Source: Macrothele yani (taxonomy: Eukaryota; Arthropoda; Arachnida; Araneae; Macrothelidae). Taken from it: a stretch of 64,000 bases of DNA. The stretch covers positions 44,525,336 through 44,589,335 of the forward strand of contig CM077006.1 in the NCBI GenBank assembly GCA_039090855.1, given 5' to 3'. Below the pieces are notes generated by a model. It was not told the origin of the DNA. It did no database searches and saw only the letters and a program-made list of their open reading frames with translations. The translations under genes were made by a program, and so were the position numbers. Shown piece by piece: positions 55,056 through 64,000 of this stretch. Every line of letters begins with the position of its first letter. Positions within the stretch are counted from its first letter, which is position 1.

Positions 55056-55127
55056 GTCTGCGTAGTTCAGTTGGTAGAGCGACTTGTTCCGGAATAAGAG
55101 GACTCGGGTTCGATCCCCGGCGTGGAC
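55056..55127 (+). other. tRNA-like sequence in TRIM copy 4, 3' LTR
   Basis: 72 nt. The same as the 5' LTR copy except for a few bases (TAGTTCAGTTGG in the A-box region). Confidence 0.82.
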
Positions 55128-56372
55128 CAAAAATGACGGAAAGATTTACTTCGTTATACTGGGTGGTTGCGGCCCGGCAGGGTGACGCATTTTCCTGCTG
55201 GAACAGACCATCGGTCGCGGGATACGCGAAGGTTGGTTAGAGCGTGCAGCGGTTAAGGACCTCTCTCCAGACACACTAAGGGACCTAATGTGTCCTATGA
55301 GAAGGCTCCCCAAACTATCACAAAGCCACCAATGCCTTGAATAGAGCCGATTTGGCGCGCCGGGGGCCATGGCCTCATGCTGTCAACGCCACACCCGCCC
55401 CCTTCCGTCAGCTTGGTATAGATGAGAACGGGATTCATCTGACCACACAACAAGACGCCACTCTGCAGAAGTACAGGTTTGGTGTTCTCGGCTCTAAGCG
55501 AGGCGTAATGTCCGATGAGGAGCAGTCAGGCAACAGTGGCACACGAGTAGGGCGTCGGCTTCCGTCTCCCAGGGTATGCAGAGTGCCTCATGTCGTTCAC
55601 TCGCTGACACTGTTTGGCCCTCTGACCTTTAACCTGGGTGTGATTTGTGCCACCGTTTCCAAGCGGTGGATCTGTACGAGATTGGATAGCCTATGTCGAC
55701 CCCGGTCATCCATGGCGTGCTGTCAACCACCCCTTTCTCTGTGGGCGTTGGTACGTCCGTTGATGGTATACACAGGGTACACCCTCGATACGGAAACTCT
55801 GGGGTCCTTACCAATTGGGCGATAGAATGACTCTGGGGTCCTTACCAATTGGGCGATAGAATGTCTTGCGCTGACAATGCGTCCACGATCAAAGTCGCTC
55901 AGATCACTACGTTTATCCATGATCGTCGATTGCGATATACTGTTGGGAAGCCTTGTTGTCCACCTATTTATCATCTGCGTCCGGTTTGGGTCTGTTCTAC
56001 TCTTCACGGGAGATGCCCATGTCAACTGCCCATCGTCCTTATCTCTAATGTTTTGTCTACTGAGTGTGTTTTTGTCCAAGAAACACGTCTGGAAAAGTAT
56101 CACTGGGAATTTCGTCTGTGACGTATCATTAGCAAATTTCTTTGGTTCGATCACGAGAGACTTTCTACAAAAGTTTATGCAGGCACAAATTCAAAGCTTG
56201 TTGACTCTTAGCATGCGCTGCTTAGCAATAACTAATGCACCGCTAGCAATAAGGCATAAAAGAACTTTTTGACACAAAGAATGTCCTATATAAGCTGGAG
56301 TAAGGAGTCAGACAATTACCATACTTATAAAACAATTTACATCGGCCATCATTGCCATGCATTTAGAATACA

Positions 56373-56960
56373 TACACTGAAGAGCAAATAATTAAGAGCC
56401 TCGATTCGATGTAGCATGCCTTCAACGAGGTGCTGATAGCGTTCTACAGGTGTATTCAGCTAAGTGGATGTGATAGCGTCCATCAATTTCCGAACGAATA
56501 TATATTTGTTACGAATGGCACTCTCTATCTAATCCCGCAGGTATTCGATTGGGTTAAGATCTGGGGATTGTGGGAGATATTTTAGCATTTTAATGTTAGT
56601 GTCGTACTCCTGGAACCATTAATCCGATTCTTATGGAATGGCACATTATCCTGTTGGAAGTATTAATTTACATAAGATACCTCGTGGCATCCAAATGCTG
56701 TTCCAGAGGTATAAGGGATCCCAATGCCCACTATGTAAACAGATCCCAGACAATTACACCTCCTCCACCAACTTGTACGTTTAAAGCTAGGCAGCTGGGA
56801 TCCACTTATTCGTGCTGTTGACGCCATATTGTGGCCAATCCACCTGCGTGTATTGACTGAAAACGTTATTCACCGGAGCAGACGACTTCCTTCCAGTCCC
56901 CAGGGGTTCAGTTTTGTTACTATCATGCTCCCATCAGAAGAACTTGTCAGTTTTTATCAA
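56373..56960 (-). mobile_element. Tc1-like element fragment, E family
   Basis: Left terminus CACTGAAGAGCAAATAATTA after TA, matching the type of element E. On the minus strand LPQSPDLNPIEYLRD (with the catalytic Glu) and a C-terminal helix region (NTPVERYQHLVEGML) are readable with stops. The right end is truncated near 56960 and the N-terminal part is absent. Confidence 0.78.
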
Positions 56961-56984
56961 AGACGGGGTACACGAAGGGGAAGT

Positions 56985-57830
56985 CGACTGTTGTAGTCCA
57001 TTCATGTGGTGATGGACTACTTGTGAACGATTCGTTCACAACGAATGACTCTTCAGTGAATGGTGAATGATTCGCTCTCACTCCGCTGTGTGAATGATCA
57101 TTCAATCCGCCATGACTGCAACTCACACAGAAATGACTCTTCACCGTGAATGGTTCGCTGTTACCGCTGTGAATGATCATTTAATCTGCCATTACTGCAA
57201 TACACACTGAAATGACTCTTCACCGTGAATGGCTAGCTCTCATCCCTGTGAATAATCATTCAATCCGCCATTACTGGGACGCACACAGAAATAACTCTTC
57301 ACCGTGAATGGTTCGCTGTCACCTCTGGGAATGATCATTCAATCCGCCATGACTGCAACTCACACAGAAATGACTCTTCACCGTGAATGGTTCGCTGTTA
57401 CCGCTGTGAATGATCATTTAATCTGCCATTACTGCAATACACACTGAAATGACTCTTCACCGTGAATGGCTAGCTCTCATCCCTGTGAATAATCATTCAA
57501 TCCGCCATTACTGGGACGCACACAGAAATAACTCTTCACCGTGAATGGTTCGCTGTCGCCGCTGGGAATGATCATTCAATCCGCCAATAAATCGAAACAC
57601 ACTAAAATGACTCTTCAACGTGAATGTTTCGCTCTCACCGCTGTGAATGATCATTCAATCTGCCATTACTGCGACAGAAGGCTATCACTACTAATGGACA
57701 ATTCGTGGACGATTCGTTCATAACAAATGACTTCACGTTGAATGGTGAATGGTTTGCTCTCACCCCACTGTGTGAATGATAATTCAATCCGGCATTAGTG
57801 CAACACACACTGAAGTAGCAGCACGTTTAA
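56985..57830. repeat. ~79-bp tandem repeat, ~10 copies, with a ~236-bp higher-order block
   Basis: Unit 'gtgaatgatcattcaatccg', 'ccattactgc', 'acacacactgaaatgactct', 'tcaccgtgaatggttcgctc'. Spacings of 'atgactctt' are 78-79 bp. Three units at 57134-57369 repeat almost exactly at 57370-57600. 'tgatcatt' palindromes occur in each unit. The array edges carry 'gatggactacttgtgaac' / 'taatggacaattcgtgg'. Confidence 0.92.
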
Positions 57831-58202
57831 CTTTCTTGCGCCCTCATGCGTTCGGAAACTAATTCTCTATAAGGAAAGCAATGCTGAGATTTTATAAGTG
57901 TCCACCGTCATGTGAGTGAGCAATAAGCAGTCTCTAGGAAGATGTTTAAACGAATGGGAATGATACATGAATGCCATTCAGAGGAAGAACGCTGACTGCT
58001 TGTTTTGTTGTTTATGCACCAATCATTGTACACCCTCGATAGAGTTGTTCTTGCATAGCCTAGAAGGTTTGCAAGAACAGAAGCCTATCGCCCACCATCA
58101 TACCTCTTTCAAAGTCGCTGAAATCACGAATCTGCCGCCATCTAAGCTTCGTGCACGTTTGAATCCTTTCCTTCGAACTTTTCATAAGTCCATCTGAGCA
58201 TC
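57830..58202. other. unassigned DNA
   Basis: No feature recognised between the repeat array and Tc1 element I. Confidence 0.4.
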
Positions 58203-58204
58203 AT

Positions 58205-59424
58205 ACACTATCTACCAACAAGTAATTGGACACCCCTGCAATCGATGATATCTGCGGACCTGATACACGTCACGGCCGCCGCCGTTAAATATCGTGTGGG
58301 AAACAACAACGCAACCAGTCGCATGCAAGATGCCACGCAGTTCGGAGCTCTTTGATTTCGAGAAAGGTGTAATCGTCGGGTATCACAGAAATGGCCGATC
58401 CATACGTGACATATCCAGTGAGTTGCAGTACCCAAAATCGACAGTGGCCTACGTGATTGGCAAGTGGAAGATGAGAGGTGACTGTCGGAATGTGCCTCGA
58501 TCCGGCAGATCCACAAAACTGGGAGTTAGAGACCGACAGGTGCTGTCCAGAGAAATTCGGAAGAACCGCACAAAATCGATGGGCCACATCCGCGAGGAGT
58601 TTCAACAGGCATCCGGGAGTTTTCTTTTGATGAATACCATCCACAAGGAAGCCCATCTGCTTGGTTATCATTGACGTGCTGCCGCCCACAAGCCTTTGAT
58701 CACCAAGTCCAATAGCGCTGCTCGGCTAACGTGGTGCAAAGAACGTCGACAGTGGACCGTTGAACAGTGGAAACAGGTTCTCTGGAGCGACGAATCAAGG
58801 TTCACCCTCTACCGTTCGGATGGCAGGGTCTGGGTTTGACGTCTGCCTGGAGAACGCCTCCTGCCGGAATGTATTGTGCCAACTGTGAAGTTCGGCGGCG
58901 GTGGAATTATGCTATAGGGGTGTCTCTACTGGTATGTCACGGGACCCTTGGTCGCAATTCCTGGTAGACTCAACGCCGAGACCAACTGCACCATTTTGGA
59001 TGACCATGCGCTTCCTACGTTGTGGCAGTTTTACGGGGTGGACCCATGTTACTTTCAGGATGACAATGCCGCCTGTCATGTTACGAGGTCCACCATGGCT
59101 TGGTATGGTGACAATGGGGTTAATCGAATGGACTGGCCTGCGCAGAGCCCAGGCATTAACCCAGTCGAGCACCTCTGGGACGAGTTGGAGCGTCGACTTA
59201 AGGGGTGTCCCCACCGTCCGAAATCGGTGAAGGAACTGACCTGTCTTCTCCAAGCAGAGTGGAAGAAAATACCGCTAGCCGTCATACAACGCCTGGTTGA
59301 GAGAATGCCCCGGAGGGTCGCAGCTGTAATCGCCGCTCGTGGAGGCTCCATTAACTATTAAAGGTGAATAAACTTCGTTTTCCTTTGCTATCACAGGTGT
59401 CCAATTACTTGTTGGTAGATAGTG
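58205..59424 (+). mobile_element. Tc1-like element I, perfect 29-bp inverted repeats
   Basis: TA at 58203-58204 and 59425-59426. Termini CACTATCTACCAACAAGTAA..., 29 bp identical on both ends. Length 1220 bp. It is the best preserved DNA transposon in the window. Confidence 0.95.
58330..59361 (+). pseudogene. Tc1-like transposase of element I, three stops
   Basis: A single reading phase from MPRSSELFDFEKGVIVGYHR to AARGGSINY. HTH: RSIRDISSELQYPKSTVAYV. Catalytic residues are all present: WSDESRF (Asp), FQDDNAACH (Asp) and NPVEHLWDE (Glu), with 34 residues between the last two (DD34E). The only lesions seen are stops: TGA near 58672, TGA near 58838 and TAG near 58914. About 343 codons. It acts by cut-and-paste transposition into TA. 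The near-intact state and perfect termini suggest recent activity. Confidence 0.9.
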
Positions 59425-59564
59425 TAGTTGCATACATGACCGAGGATGACACGTGTCTGACTGCTATTGGACGTTCTTAGTAATTTGCTACTTCAAAGTA
59501 TGTATATACGAGTACATAATGCATTCCACAACCCTCCGTTTTGAGAAATTATCTTCCATATAAC

Positions 59565-59820
59565 TGCTTTCGAATTTCATCCGCCCGTATCCCACGTTGT
59601 CTTCTTTTGGGTCATTTCCTGACCCTTAGTATCCACTCTAGTAGTTCAATTGGTAAGTTTTTCTAGCAATATGTCCAGCCCATTGCCACTTGACGATTTT
59701 TACCCTGATGTCATCAACTCTTGTTCTTTTGATGATTCATGAGTTCCTTTTCTTATCTTTCTAGGTTATACCATACATGCATCTGAGTTTCCTTTTCTTA
59801 TCCATGCTACTTTGAGATAG
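59565..59820 (-). mobile_element. RTE-like LINE 3' fragment
   Basis: Aligns by eye with 61870-62150 (shared 'tttcgaatttcatcc', 'tatgtccagcccattgccac/t', 'gagttcctcttcttatct' variants). This is the C-terminal coding part of the RTE element there. More diverged, with no terminus visible. Confidence 0.75.
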
Positions 59821-60199
59821 CAACATAAATGTAGTACATACACCGATGAGTCAAAACATTATGATGTTGGACCTCCACGAGCCTCCAAAACAGCTCTTTC
59901 CCAGTGAAGCATGGACGTTACAAGATTTCTAAAAGTGTCTTGTGGTATCTGGCACCAATACGTTACCATCATATCCTTTAACTCTTGTTAAGTTACGTGG
60001 TTGAGTCGCCGCAGGTCGGATTTGCTGTTCCGACACAAACCACAGATGCTCGATTGGATGGGGAATTCCTTGGGCAGGGCAATACCTGGAAGTCTTGCGC
60101 ATGTTCCACGAACCACTCTCGAAAAAACCTGGAAGTCTGCATATTGCTTCTGAAAGAAAGCAATGCTACAGGGGAATACCACTACCATGAAAGAATGCA

Positions 60200-61035
60200 C
60201 CTGGTCTGCAATGATGTTTAGGCAGATGGTAGACGTCATAGTTTCGTGCACATGAATGACTGGACCCAGGGTTTCCCAGCAGAATATTGCCCAAAGCATT
60301 ACACTTCCTTCACCGGACCCTTGTCATGAAAAGGTGTACCTGTATAACGAAGTAAATTTCTCCGTCATTTTCATCCACGCCGAACATCGAACCCAGGTCC
60401 CCTCATTCCAGAATAAGTCGCTCTCCCAACTGAGCTACGCAGACGTACGCTCTCTATGCTATCTGCCTTTATCTCATGTGCGTCCTGCGGTGCAGGCAGA
60501 TCACACCTGGTCTGCAATGATGTTTAGGTAGATGGTAGACGTCATAGTTTCCTGCACATGAATGACTGGACCCAGTGTTTCCCAACAGAACATTGCCCAA
60601 GATATTACACTTCCTCCACTGGACCCTTGCTATGGAAGGATGTACCTGGTCTGCAATGATGTTTAGGTAGGTGGTAGACGTCATAGGTACCTCCACATGA
60701 ATGGCTGGACCCAGGGTTTCCCGGCAGAACATTGCCTAAAGCATTGCACTTCCTCCACCGGACCCTTGTCATGAAAGGGTGTACCTGGTCTGCAATGATG
60801 TTTAGGTAGATTGTAGACGTCATAGTTTCCTGCACATGAATGACTGGGCCCAGGGTTTCCCAGCAGAACATTGCCTAAAGCATTACACTTCTTCCACCGG
60901 ACCCTTGTCATGAAAGGGTGTACCTGGTCTGCAGTGATGTTTAGGTAGATGGTAGACGTCATAGTTTCCTTCACATGAATGGCTGGACCCACGGTTTCCC
61001 AGCAGAACATTGCCCAAAATATTACACTTCCTCCA
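60200..61035. repeat. 139-bp tandem array within Tc1 J, ~6 units
   Basis: 'cctggtctgc' recurs at 60200, 60339 (with its duplicate at 60506 after the LTR), 60645, 60784 and 60923. The period is 139 bp once the 167-bp LTR insertion is removed. 139 is not divisible by three, so the array destroys the reading frame. Confidence 0.93.
60343..60505 (-). mobile_element. solo LTR of the TRIM family
   Basis: 163 bp, the same length as the 5' LTR at 54569. On the minus strand it starts TGTGATCTGCC and ends CGTTATA. It carries a 72-nt tRNA-like sequence (60373-60444). Target duplication CCTG (60339-60342 and 60506-60509). Sibling array units show the empty site, with a single CCTG (gtacctggtctgc). Confidence 0.93.
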
Positions 61036-61773
61036 TGGGCTTGTTTTCGTCCCAGTGCATGCTGGTGCCCATACCTTCCCAGGGAAACGCTGCACACGTA
61101 CTCGCCCGTCCATATGGTGCAACAGAAAACCAGATTCATCAAACCAGTAGATCTTCTTGCAGTCATTCAAGGTCCAGTTTTGATGCTCGCGTGCACATTG
61201 TTGGCACTTTCGATGGTGAACCGAGGTTAGCATGGGCACTCGGAGCAGTTTGTGACTATGCAGCGCCATTTTCAGTACGGTTCGATGTACTGTGTGTTGT
61301 GATATATTACTGACGTTGCCAGCATTCAAATTACTGGAGAGTTGCACCCCAGTATCCCTTCTGTTTGTTCATACCATACAGGATAGTTTTCACTCACCTG
61401 GTTTTTACCTCCTTGGACCACTTTTTGTAACCACGGCTGAGCATGAGCAGCACCCCACAAGCCTCGCTGTCTACGAAATTCCCTGACCCAATCATCTGGC
61501 CATGACAATTTGGCCTTTGTCAAGGTCCGCTGCTTTTTCCATCTGAAAGGCAAGAAAAACACTGATTAGCAGAGATCAGTATCAGATGTTATTTATATCC
61601 TTTCATGACCTTCACACGCGCTGTTGTTTACCCGCGGTTGCTTCGATTTGCACGTTGGTGATGATGTTTTGGTTCTTTGGTGTATATGGAGTTTATGTAT
61701 CATGCATATTATTATTTATACACGTACGTATTACAACATCTATATAATTTGGTTCCTGACTGCTTGGTGACAT

Positions 61774-62992
61774 CATCATCATTGTCAACCATTATCAATC
61801 CACTGCTGGACGAAGGTCTCCCCAAGTTTCCTCCACAACGGTCTGTCTTGTGCCAGTCTCCTCCATATCACTGCCGCATACTTTCGAATTTCATCCACCC
61901 ATCTCCCATGTGGTCTTCTTCTGGGTCTTTTCATGTCCCTTGGAATCCAATCTAAAATTTCGGCTGTCCATCGATGGTCTGTCCTTCTGGCAGTATGTCC
62001 AGCCCATTGCCATTTCAGGGATTTAACTCTGATCATGATGTCTTCCACTCTTGTCATTTTTCGGATCCACGAGTTCCTCTTCTTATCTCTCCTGGTTACA
62101 CCAAGTATGCACCTCTCCATGCTTCTTTGAGTTGTCTGCAGCCTTTGTATGTCTCTTTTAGTTAAAGTCCACGTCTCTGAACCATACGTAAGCACTGGAA
62201 GGATGCGTTGATCAAACACTTTTCTTTTAAGACATAATAGCATATTGCTCTTGAAAATTATGCTGTTTCTTCCAAAAGCTCTCCAGGCAAGTTTTGTACG
62301 CCGATTAATTTCTTCATCAATGTGACCCTCACTTGATATCTGCTGTCCAAGATAAACGTACGTGTCTGTTATCTCCAGCTTTTCTCCATCAATCGATAAA
62401 TCTTCATTTCTTTTAAAAGCATTGTACATCACTTTTGTCTTCTGAAAGTTCATTTTTAATCCCATTTCTTTACTCTTGTCAGCAAGGTCCTGAATCATAC
62501 TCTTCAGCTCTGATGGGGTAGTTGCAAAAATGACATCGGCAAAACGAAGGTGGGTTAGATAATCTCCATTAATCTTTATCCCTTTGTTTTCCCAGTTCAG
62601 TGATTGAAAGACATTTTCCAATGTGACATTAAAGAGCTTCGGAGATATGGTGTCACCTTATCTCACTCCTTTTCCAATTTTTATGTGTGTTGTATTTTCA
62701 AACAGCCGAATCTTTGCACTTCCATTTTCATAGATGTTATTAATAATATTAATGTATGCATCTTCAATACCGCAGGATTTCAGAGCCATTGTAACTGCTG
62801 ATGGTTTCACCGAATCAGAGGCTTTTTCATAATCGATGAAAGCCATACACAATGGAAGTTCATATTCCCTAGCTCTTTCAATTAGTTATCTGAGTACATG
62901 GATATGATTTATTGTGCTGCAGCCACTCCTGAATCCAGCTTGTTCTCTCGGTTGAGCCATGTCCATTGTTACCTTCAAACGGTGTGAAAGAA
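61774..62992 (-). mobile_element. 5'-truncated RTE-type LINE
   Basis: Bounded by the 11-bp duplication CTTGGTGACAT (61763-61773 and 62993-63003). The 3' end (left) has a short (ATG)n-like tail (tgatgatgatg on the minus strand), a hallmark of RTE elements. 1219 bp long, containing only the later part of the reverse transcriptase. Confidence 0.93.
61785..62990 (-). pseudogene. RTE reverse transcriptase, C-terminal part, inactive
   Basis: Begins at the truncation with HRLKVTMDMAQPREQAGFRS, then MAFIDYEKASDSVKPSAVTM (Asp of motif A). Stops lie near 62886 and 62659. A long frame at 61785-62621 follows. The active-site box reads HLRFADVIFATTP where RFADD is expected, so the second Asp is Val. Later motifs are intact (YVYLGQQISSEGHIDEEINR, RILPVLTYGSETWTLTKRDI, RPHGRWVDEIRKYA). 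Inactive by truncation, two stops and active-site change. Confidence 0.9.
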
Positions 62993-63003
62993 CTTGGTGA
63001 CAT

Positions 63004-64000
63004 AAACAACAATAAATGCGTATCGTTGCCCCCAGCGGTTGCCCTGGCTTTTTTAAAGACTTCGCTAAATTCAATTTTATTTCGCCAAATGTAATCTGAA
63101 GTCGCCATATTTTCCCCATCTACATTGGAAATCTAAAAACCGTAAAGTGTTATAATAGTACAAAAACAATAGGCTATATATATTTTTTTAAATTAAGCAG
63201 CAAAATATGTTATAGATCCCGAATGGTAATAGAAGGAATTATAGACACTTGTTTTTAATTTGGAATTTATTGCTACCTATAAAATTTCCAAACAACGAAT
63301 TATTGACAGGATACATTTAAAATGAATTGAAAAATTGGGCATTACATTCATTCTGTAACTAGGTCCTAAAAGTGCCATTTCAATAAAAAAAATATAGATG
63401 TTGTAGAAAAATTGCACTTTATTACCTACAGAACTTTCATCTAATAAATATTTTCATATCAGTCGTGCAATATTGGTTGATGGTTCACATCAAAAGAAAA
63501 GAAATTCACAAATATGATCGCATTTAAAAGATTCTGTATTATTTTTTTAAATATCGTTATCATTGCCGATGCAAAATTTGACATGACGTCCGAGCAAAAA
63601 AAAATTTTTTTTGGAGAGATTGATTTTGCTCGAACGTCCTTAAAAAAGATAATCGCCAAAATTTACGCCAAAGCTTGTTATCCATCACCAAAGCGGTTTT
63701 TTTTTCGCAAATTGCCAAGAATGCAATCAGCCTCCTATATCAACGACCGTTTTTATTCGTGAAAATGCATTGATTACTGCAAAGTCAAGGTTAAGACTTA
63801 TCTGAATTCAAAAATCGAAACTTGTTTTGCATTGCTTAGGCCTAATAGCAAGATGTCGTCGCTCCCTACTACGTCCTGTCCTTCTCCTGTTATGCTCCTC
63901 TTCCTCCCTTGCGGTCAATAACCCCGACTGATGGATGAGCGACTTCTGACCTGCTTACGAAAATCTAAACTACCTTGCTCACCCTAAAAAAAAAAAAATC
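63004..64000. other. unassigned AT-rich DNA
   Basis: No gene or repeat family recognised. The last 12 bases before the end are a poly-A run following 'gacttctgacctgcttacg', possibly the tail of an unrecognised SINE. Confidence 0.4.

Larger units (their letters stand above)
54569..55158 (+). mobile_element. TRIM element with tRNA-like LTRs, copy 4 (best structured)
   Basis: LTRs at 54569-54731 (163 bp) and 54995-55158 (164 bp) are almost identical, starting TGTGACGTACCTGCCCCGCA and ending CTTCGTTATA. Target duplication CTGG (54565-54568 and 55159-55162) in Tc1 H. One base after the 5' LTR lies TGGGGCCCGAAC (54733-54744), which differs at one position from the Lys-type binding site. The purine tract GGGGGGGGGAGA (54983-54994) directly precedes the 3' LTR. 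The interior is ~263 bp and non-coding. Confidence 0.9.
54277..56067 (-). mobile_element. Tc1-like element H, split by a TRIM
   Basis: Termini CACTCAATGGGCAAAACATT and the inverted CACTCAGTAGACAAAACATT. TA precedes on the left (54275-54276); the right flank reads TG. The minus-strand transposase starts MDKRSDLSDFDRGRIVSARH, with the usual motifs in many broken frames (second motif LFQQENASPCRAA, with Asp changed to Glu; SLGLNPVEDIWDAL near the end). A 34-bp tandem duplication ('actctggggtccttaccaat'...) is at ~55796-55863. It is interrupted by the TRIM at 54569-55158. It begins 298 bp after the Toll stop codon. Confidence 0.85.
59839..61590 (-). mobile_element. Tc1-like element J with an internal 139-bp tandem array
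   Basis: Minus strand. The N-terminal part at 61326-61562 (KAKLSWPDDWVREFRRQRGL) and the middle at 60883-61347 (NISQHTVHRTVLKMALHSHK; KKIYWFDESGFLLHHMDGRV with the first Asp) are readable. The next segment (FCWETLGPVIHVQETMTSTI, YLNIIADQVHPFM) is multiplied in tandem. The C-terminal part follows at 59840-60110. The left terminus is 'caccgatgagtcaaaacatt'. A solo TRIM LTR lies in one repeat unit. The second Asp motif is not readable. Confidence 0.8.

Noticed and set aside
54630..55127. Two functional tRNA genes
   Set aside because: Same reason: they are part of the LTRs of the TRIM at 54569-55158.
63514..63762. 82-codon frame near the right end
   Set aside because: No resemblance to a known family, AT-rich with a lysine/phenylalanine bias, and no splice or promoter support.

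Overview
This is a gene-poor stretch of an animal nuclear genome, almost certainly an arthropod. The reasons are spliced exons with GT/AG introns, an arthropod-style Toll TIR domain, many Tc1/mariner transposons, tRNA-derived SINEs, non-LTR retrotransposons and long satellite arrays. No bacterial gene organisation is present. The abundance of DUF4817-type and DD41D elements would fit a spider or related chelicerate, but that is a weak guess.

The only host gene I can support is the 3' end of a Toll-like receptor on the + strand. Three exons encode the transmembrane/TIR1 part (to 4986), TIR2 (43790-43919) and TIR3 plus stop (53718-53979). They join in frame across introns of 38.8 kb and 9.8 kb. 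The leucine-rich ectodomain was not found and presumably lies to the left of the window. A decayed partial copy of the last exon sits at 52103-52219.

Nearly everything else is mobile or repeated DNA. From 1 to 8.9 kb there is a mariner split by a Tigger/pogo-like insertion, an array of palindromic units (3.4-4.3 kb), two mariners, a Tc1 fragment and a 67-bp palindromic satellite. From 8.8 to 19.2 kb there is a four-level nest: a palindromic element, split at its axis by a Tc1-like element, itself split by an L1/Tx1-like LINE, itself split by a minus-strand Jockey/I-like LINE. From 19.8 to 31 kb there are a long-TIR element with a DUF4817 reading frame, a polypyrimidine tract, a miniature LTR element, a mariner, a Tc1, a LINE 3' fragment and a deleted DD41D element. 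From 31.6 to 47 kb there are SINE/mariner/SINE nesting, a Tc1, a fuller DD41D element, SINEs, a second miniature LTR element and two related ~140-bp repeat arrays. From 47.3 to 51.5 kb there is a 122-bp satellite with a 610-bp higher-order period, interrupted by a foldback element carrying a tRNA-like cloverleaf and by a MITE. From 52.4 to 64 kb there are a 51-bp minisatellite, the last Toll exon, several Tc1 elements, a ~79-bp repeat array and an RTE fragment.

The most unusual system is a family of miniature LTR retroelements (TRIMs) whose ~165-180 bp terminal repeats each contain an exact 72-nt tRNA-like sequence. Two clear copies (24090-24597 and 54569-55158), a third divergent copy (38288-38725) and a solo LTR (60343-60505) are present. 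They show 4-bp target duplications, a Lys-type primer binding site after the 5' LTR and a purine tract before the 3' LTR. The solo LTR has its own empty-site control, because it lies in one unit of a tandem array. This is organised like the plant Cassandra TRIMs (5S RNA in the LTR), but with a tRNA.
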